Source: an uncultured Roseibium sp.
GTDB lineage: Bacteria; Pseudomonadota; Alphaproteobacteria; Rhizobiales; Stappiaceae
Reading direction: 5' to 3'
Length of the DNA: 64,000 nt
Assembly (NCBI RefSeq): GCF_963669205.1
Contig: NZ_OY769915.1
Coordinates: 2,268,001-2,332,000, forward strand
This document shows, piece by piece, positions 61,544-64,000 of the stretch. The notes beneath the pieces were generated by a model. It ran no database searches and was not told the origin of the DNA. It worked only from the letters and a program-made list of their open reading frames with translations. Positions within the stretch are counted from its first letter, which is position 1; the number at the start of each line of letters is the position of its first letter. Position numbers and translations under genes: made by a program.

Positions 61544-62311
61544 CTAGCCTTTGTCTTCAGCGTCTGCGTCAACCACCGTCCAGCCGTTCGGGCCAAGGTG
61601 CTCCTGCGGCTTGAACCGGGCCTTGTAGGCCATCTTCGCCGACCCCTCGACCCAGTATCCCAGATAAACGTATGGAAGCCGCATCTTCCGCGCCCGCTCG
61701 ATGTGATCGAGGATCATGTAGGTGCCGAGCGCTGTTTCCGTGAAGGCGGGGTCGTAGAACGAATACACCATGGAAAGTCCGTCGGAGAGCTGATCGCTCA
61801 AGGCGACACCGAGCAGCGGGCCTTCCCCGGTGCCGGTCACGAAGCTGTCCGGTCCGCGCTGGCGGTATTCAAGCACCAGCGTCTCGACATGCGTGTCCTC
61901 GACCATCATCGCGTAGTCGAGCACGCTCATCTCGGTCATGCCGCCGTCTTCGTGGCGTTCCTGAAGATAATCCCTGAACAGATCATACTGTTCCGCGGAC
62001 GGGCTCGCAGGCAGGCGAGCCCCGATGAGATTCGCGCCGGACTTCCAGACCCGCCTGAGCGATTTGCTCCACTTGAAGTCGTTCACGCGCACCCGCACGG
62101 ATATGCAGGACTGACATTGTTCACAAGCCGGGCGGTAGGCGATGTTCTGGCTGCGGCGGAAACCGCCCTGCGTCAGCACCTCGTTCAGGGCAGGCGCGCC
62201 GTGTCCCACCAGATGCGTGAACACCTTCCGCTCGTGCTTTCCCTCCAGATAGGGGCAGGGCGCAGGGGCTGTAAGATAGAACTGCGGATGGTCGGTCGGG
62301 TGTCTCGTCAC
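61544..62311 (-). CDS. bpt: Aspartate/glutamate leucyltransferase
   Basis: Transfers leucine from Leu-tRNA to N-terminal Asp or Glu of proteins, marking them for ClpS-ClpAP degradation by the N-end rule. The 255-residue protein has CPYLEGKHERKVFTHLVG at the N-terminus, the conserved CEQCQSC cluster, and the acyltransferase segment FYDPAFTETALGTYMILDHIERAR...YVYLGYWVEGS. Matches the ATE1/Bpt branch of bacteria. It starts 19 bp after the stop of the transporter gene upstream, suggesting co-transcription. Confidence 0.93.
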   Translation of the reverse strand: MTRHPTDHPQFYLTAPAPCPYLEGKHERKVFTHLVGHGAPALNEVLTQGGFRRSQNIAYRPACEQCQSCISVRVRVNDFKWSKSLRRVWKSGANLIGARLPASPSAEQYDLFRDYLQERHEDGGMTEMSVLDYAMMVEDTHVETLVLEYRQRGPDSFVTGTGEGPLLGVALSDQLSDGLSMVYSFYDPAFTETALGTYMILDHIERARKMRLPYVYLGYWVEGSAKMAYKARFKPQEHLGPNGWTVVDADAEDKG

Positions 62312-62330
62312 CTTGTTGTCCCGCGATACC

Positions 62331-64000
62331 TCAATGCGTTGCTAACATTCCATAGTACCATGGCGCGACCAACGAGAACGTCAACCATAAAATGAGCGCC
62401 AGCGGGACACCTGCGCGGATGAAGTCGATGAACCGATAGTGGCCCGGTCCCATCACGATCAGGTTTGTCTGGTAGCCGATCGGTGTCGCGAAGGACGTGT
62501 TGGCAGCGATGATCAGGCAGACGACGAAAGCCTCCGGGGGCTGCCCGATCTGGTTGGCCAGATTGATCGCGATCGGCGTGAAAAGGACCGCGGCGGCATT
62601 GTTGGACAGAAAATTCGTCAGCACCATGACGAGAAAGAACAGCGCCGAGAGAATGACGGGCGCGGACGCCCCGTGCAGCGCATGAACGAGCGCGGAGGCA
62701 ATTGCCGTCGCACCACCGGTTGCTTCAAGTGCGACGGCGGCGGCCAACGAGGCGCCGACCAGCATGAAGATCCGGCTGTCGATCGCGCGCATTGCCTGGC
62801 GGATATTGAGGCAGCCGGACGCGATCATGGCGAAGGTTCCGCCGATTGCCGCCGAAACGATCGGGACCAGCCCGGACGCTGCCAGCGCGACGACGCAGGC
62901 AAAGATGGCCAGGGCCCTCGGCGCATAGCGCCGTCTTGGCACCTCGGCCGTCGACCAGTCGAGCAGCAGCACGTCCCGATTGCCCCGCAGACGTGAAATG
63001 TCCTCTTCACTGCCGGCGACAAGCAGCACGTCGCCCGATTCGAGCCTGATGTCGTTCATCGCCATGCGGGGCATCCGGCTGCGCCTCTGGATGCCCATGA
63101 CGAGGCAGCCCGTGTCGGCATAGAATCCGGATTGCGGCAGGGTTCTTCCCATCAGTCTCGACGCAGGTGCGACGACGACTTCCGCCAGACTGATCGACCC
63201 CGGCTGAACAGCTTGCTGTTCCCGGCCCGGACTGCCCTGTTCCGTCTCCGCCTCCATAAGCGGCTGACGGCGCGCGAGCGCGTTGGCGAGCGCATTTCTG
63301 GTGGCCGCGACAATCACCGTATCGCCGGGCGAGAGCACGACATTCTCGAAGGGCGGCAGCAGCGGTTCCTGTCCGCGCTGCACGAGGCGGACCGTCATGT
63401 CCTTGAGCTTTGGAAACATGCCCGAAACCGCCTCGACGCCGACGAGCGGATGTCCGTAGGTGATTTCAATCTGCGCGATAAACTGCTTGCCTGACGTCGC
63501 CTGGAATTCCTCGGCCATCGTCTTGCGGGCCGTCATCAGGTGCGGCATGACGAAAAAAACGTAAAGGGAGCCGACGCCGGCAACGATCAGACCGATCGGG
63601 GTGAAGCTGAAAAAGCTCAACTGGAGATCGGACGATTGCGCAGCGTAATTGGCGACGAGCAGGTTGGTTGACGATCCGATGAGCGTCGTCATGCCTCCGA
63701 GGATAGCAATGAAGGACAGCGGCATGAGAACACGCGACGAAGACTGCCCCACAGTCGCGGCGACCGCCGTCAGGATCGGCAGAAACATGACCACGACGGG
63801 CGTGTTGTTCAGGAAGGCGCTCAGTACGGCGACTGCCAGCAGGATCGGTATCGTCGCCAGTGCGGAACGCCCGCGCGTCATGCGCACGATGGCCTTGGCT
63901 GGCCCCTCCAGCGCGTCGGTCTGGAACAATCCCTGGCCGATGATCAGCAGGCAGATCACCGTGACCAGGGCAGGATTCGCAAATCCCATGAGAAAATCGG
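62331..64000 (-). CDS. SLC13/DASS-type transporter with RCK_C domains (5' end outside the window)
   Basis: Inner-membrane anion transporter; at least 556 residues are visible and the frame is open to the window edge. The ATG at 63989 is probably internal, because GFANPALVTVICLLIIGQGL is preceded by about 40 residues in relatives. Hydrophobic segments frame two cytoplasmic RCK_C/TrkA_C domains (about residues 180-230 and 270-330 of the visible part). The DASS motif ATPIGYQTNLIVMGPG near the C-terminus and STNLLVAN near the N-terminus are the typical Ser-Asn-Thr sites. The substrate is probably sulfate, a dicarboxylate or a related anion. Confidence 0.9.
   Translation of the reverse strand, partial: DFLMGFANPALVTVICLLIIGQGLFQTDALEGPAKAIVRMTRGRSALATIPILLAVAVLSAFLNNTPVVVMFLPILTAVAATVGQSSSRVLMPLSFIAILGGMTTLIGSSTNLLVANYAAQSSDLQLSFFSFTPIGLIVAGVGSLYVFFVMPHLMTARKTMAEEFQATSGKQFIAQIEITYGHPLVGVEAVSGMFPKLKDMTVRLVQRGQEPLLPPFENVVLSPGDTVIVAATRNALANALARRQPLMEAETEQGSPGREQQAVQPGSISLAEVVVAPASRLMGRTLPQSGFYADTGCLVMGIQRRSRMPRMAMNDIRLESGDVLLVAGSEEDISRLRGNRDVLLLDWSTAEVPRRRYAPRALAIFACVVALAASGLVPIVSAAIGGTFAMIASGCLNIRQAMRAIDSRIFMLVGASLAAAVALEATGGATAIASALVHALHGASAPVILSALFFLVMVLTNFLSNNAAAVLFTPIAINLANQIGQPPEAFVVCLIIAANTSFATPIGYQTNLIVMGPGHYRFIDFIRAGVPLALILWLTFSLVAPWYYGMLATH

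Overview
The window is high-GC alphaproteobacterial chromosome. The order rpoZ-rel-pyrE-DUF2062-acpS-lepB-rnc-era-recO-parC, the Omp2-type porins with their DYVRVCDAYG signature, and the dapA-smpB pair all point to Rhizobiales/Hyphomicrobiales, probably a marine Stappiaceae-like genus (Roseibium/Labrenzia). The genus is an inference from protein flavour and gene order; no search was run.

Layout. 1-6.3 kb: metG, a YeiH-type exporter with a di-haem peroxidase, and a Sel1-repeat protein, separated by intergenic regions full of dispersed repeats. 6.3-14.2 kb: a catabolic island. A six-gene minus-strand operon encodes an SsuD-like flavin monooxygenase, an aldo-keto reductase, a flavin reductase and a three-part TRAP transporter; the first four junctions are overlaps or a 59 bp gap. 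It is divergent from a GntR/UTRA regulator and a Gfo/Idh/MocA protein. The three enzymes match the SmoC/SmoB/SmoA set of the oxidative sulfoquinovose (sulfo-SMO) pathway, but the usual ABC importer and GH31 sulfoquinovosidase are absent. This is the most interesting system in the window.

14.3-23.2 kb: a small secreted protein, a 900-residue SH3-repeat surface protein, an Lrp regulator divergent from a PLP-enzyme/glutamine-amidotransferase pair, then small regulatory and housekeeping genes. 23.3-28.6 kb: a phosphonate/phosphite ABC transporter (phnC-phnD-phnE-phnE) divergent from a hexapeptide acetyltransferase, each side with its own Pho box. 28.7-39.1 kb: an isochorismatase-like hydrolase, a lytic transglycosylase, a ParA-like ATPase, and the alpha-2-macroglobulin/PbpC envelope-defence pair. 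39.1-42.7 kb: an AT-rich spacer and two tandem, nearly identical porins. 42.7-48.5 kb: an alpha/beta hydrolase, dapA, smpB, a thioesterase/alcohol dehydrogenase pair, and a DUF2000/AraC pair. 48.5-59.6 kb: the conserved core cluster parC through rpoZ, interrupted by an AT-rich second signal peptidase. 59.6-64 kb: a NYN-domain protein, a family-5-like uracil-DNA glycosylase, the leucyl-transferase Bpt, and an SLC13-type transporter cut by the window edge.

How the parts work together. The TRAP/Smo island would import a sulfonated sugar, remove sulfite oxidatively and return a hexose to central metabolism. The Pho-box pair would scavenge reduced or organic phosphorus under phosphate starvation. 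The minus-strand core cluster couples the stringent response, RNA processing, protein export and DNA repair. No tRNA, rRNA, CRISPR array, complete insertion sequence or prophage was found.
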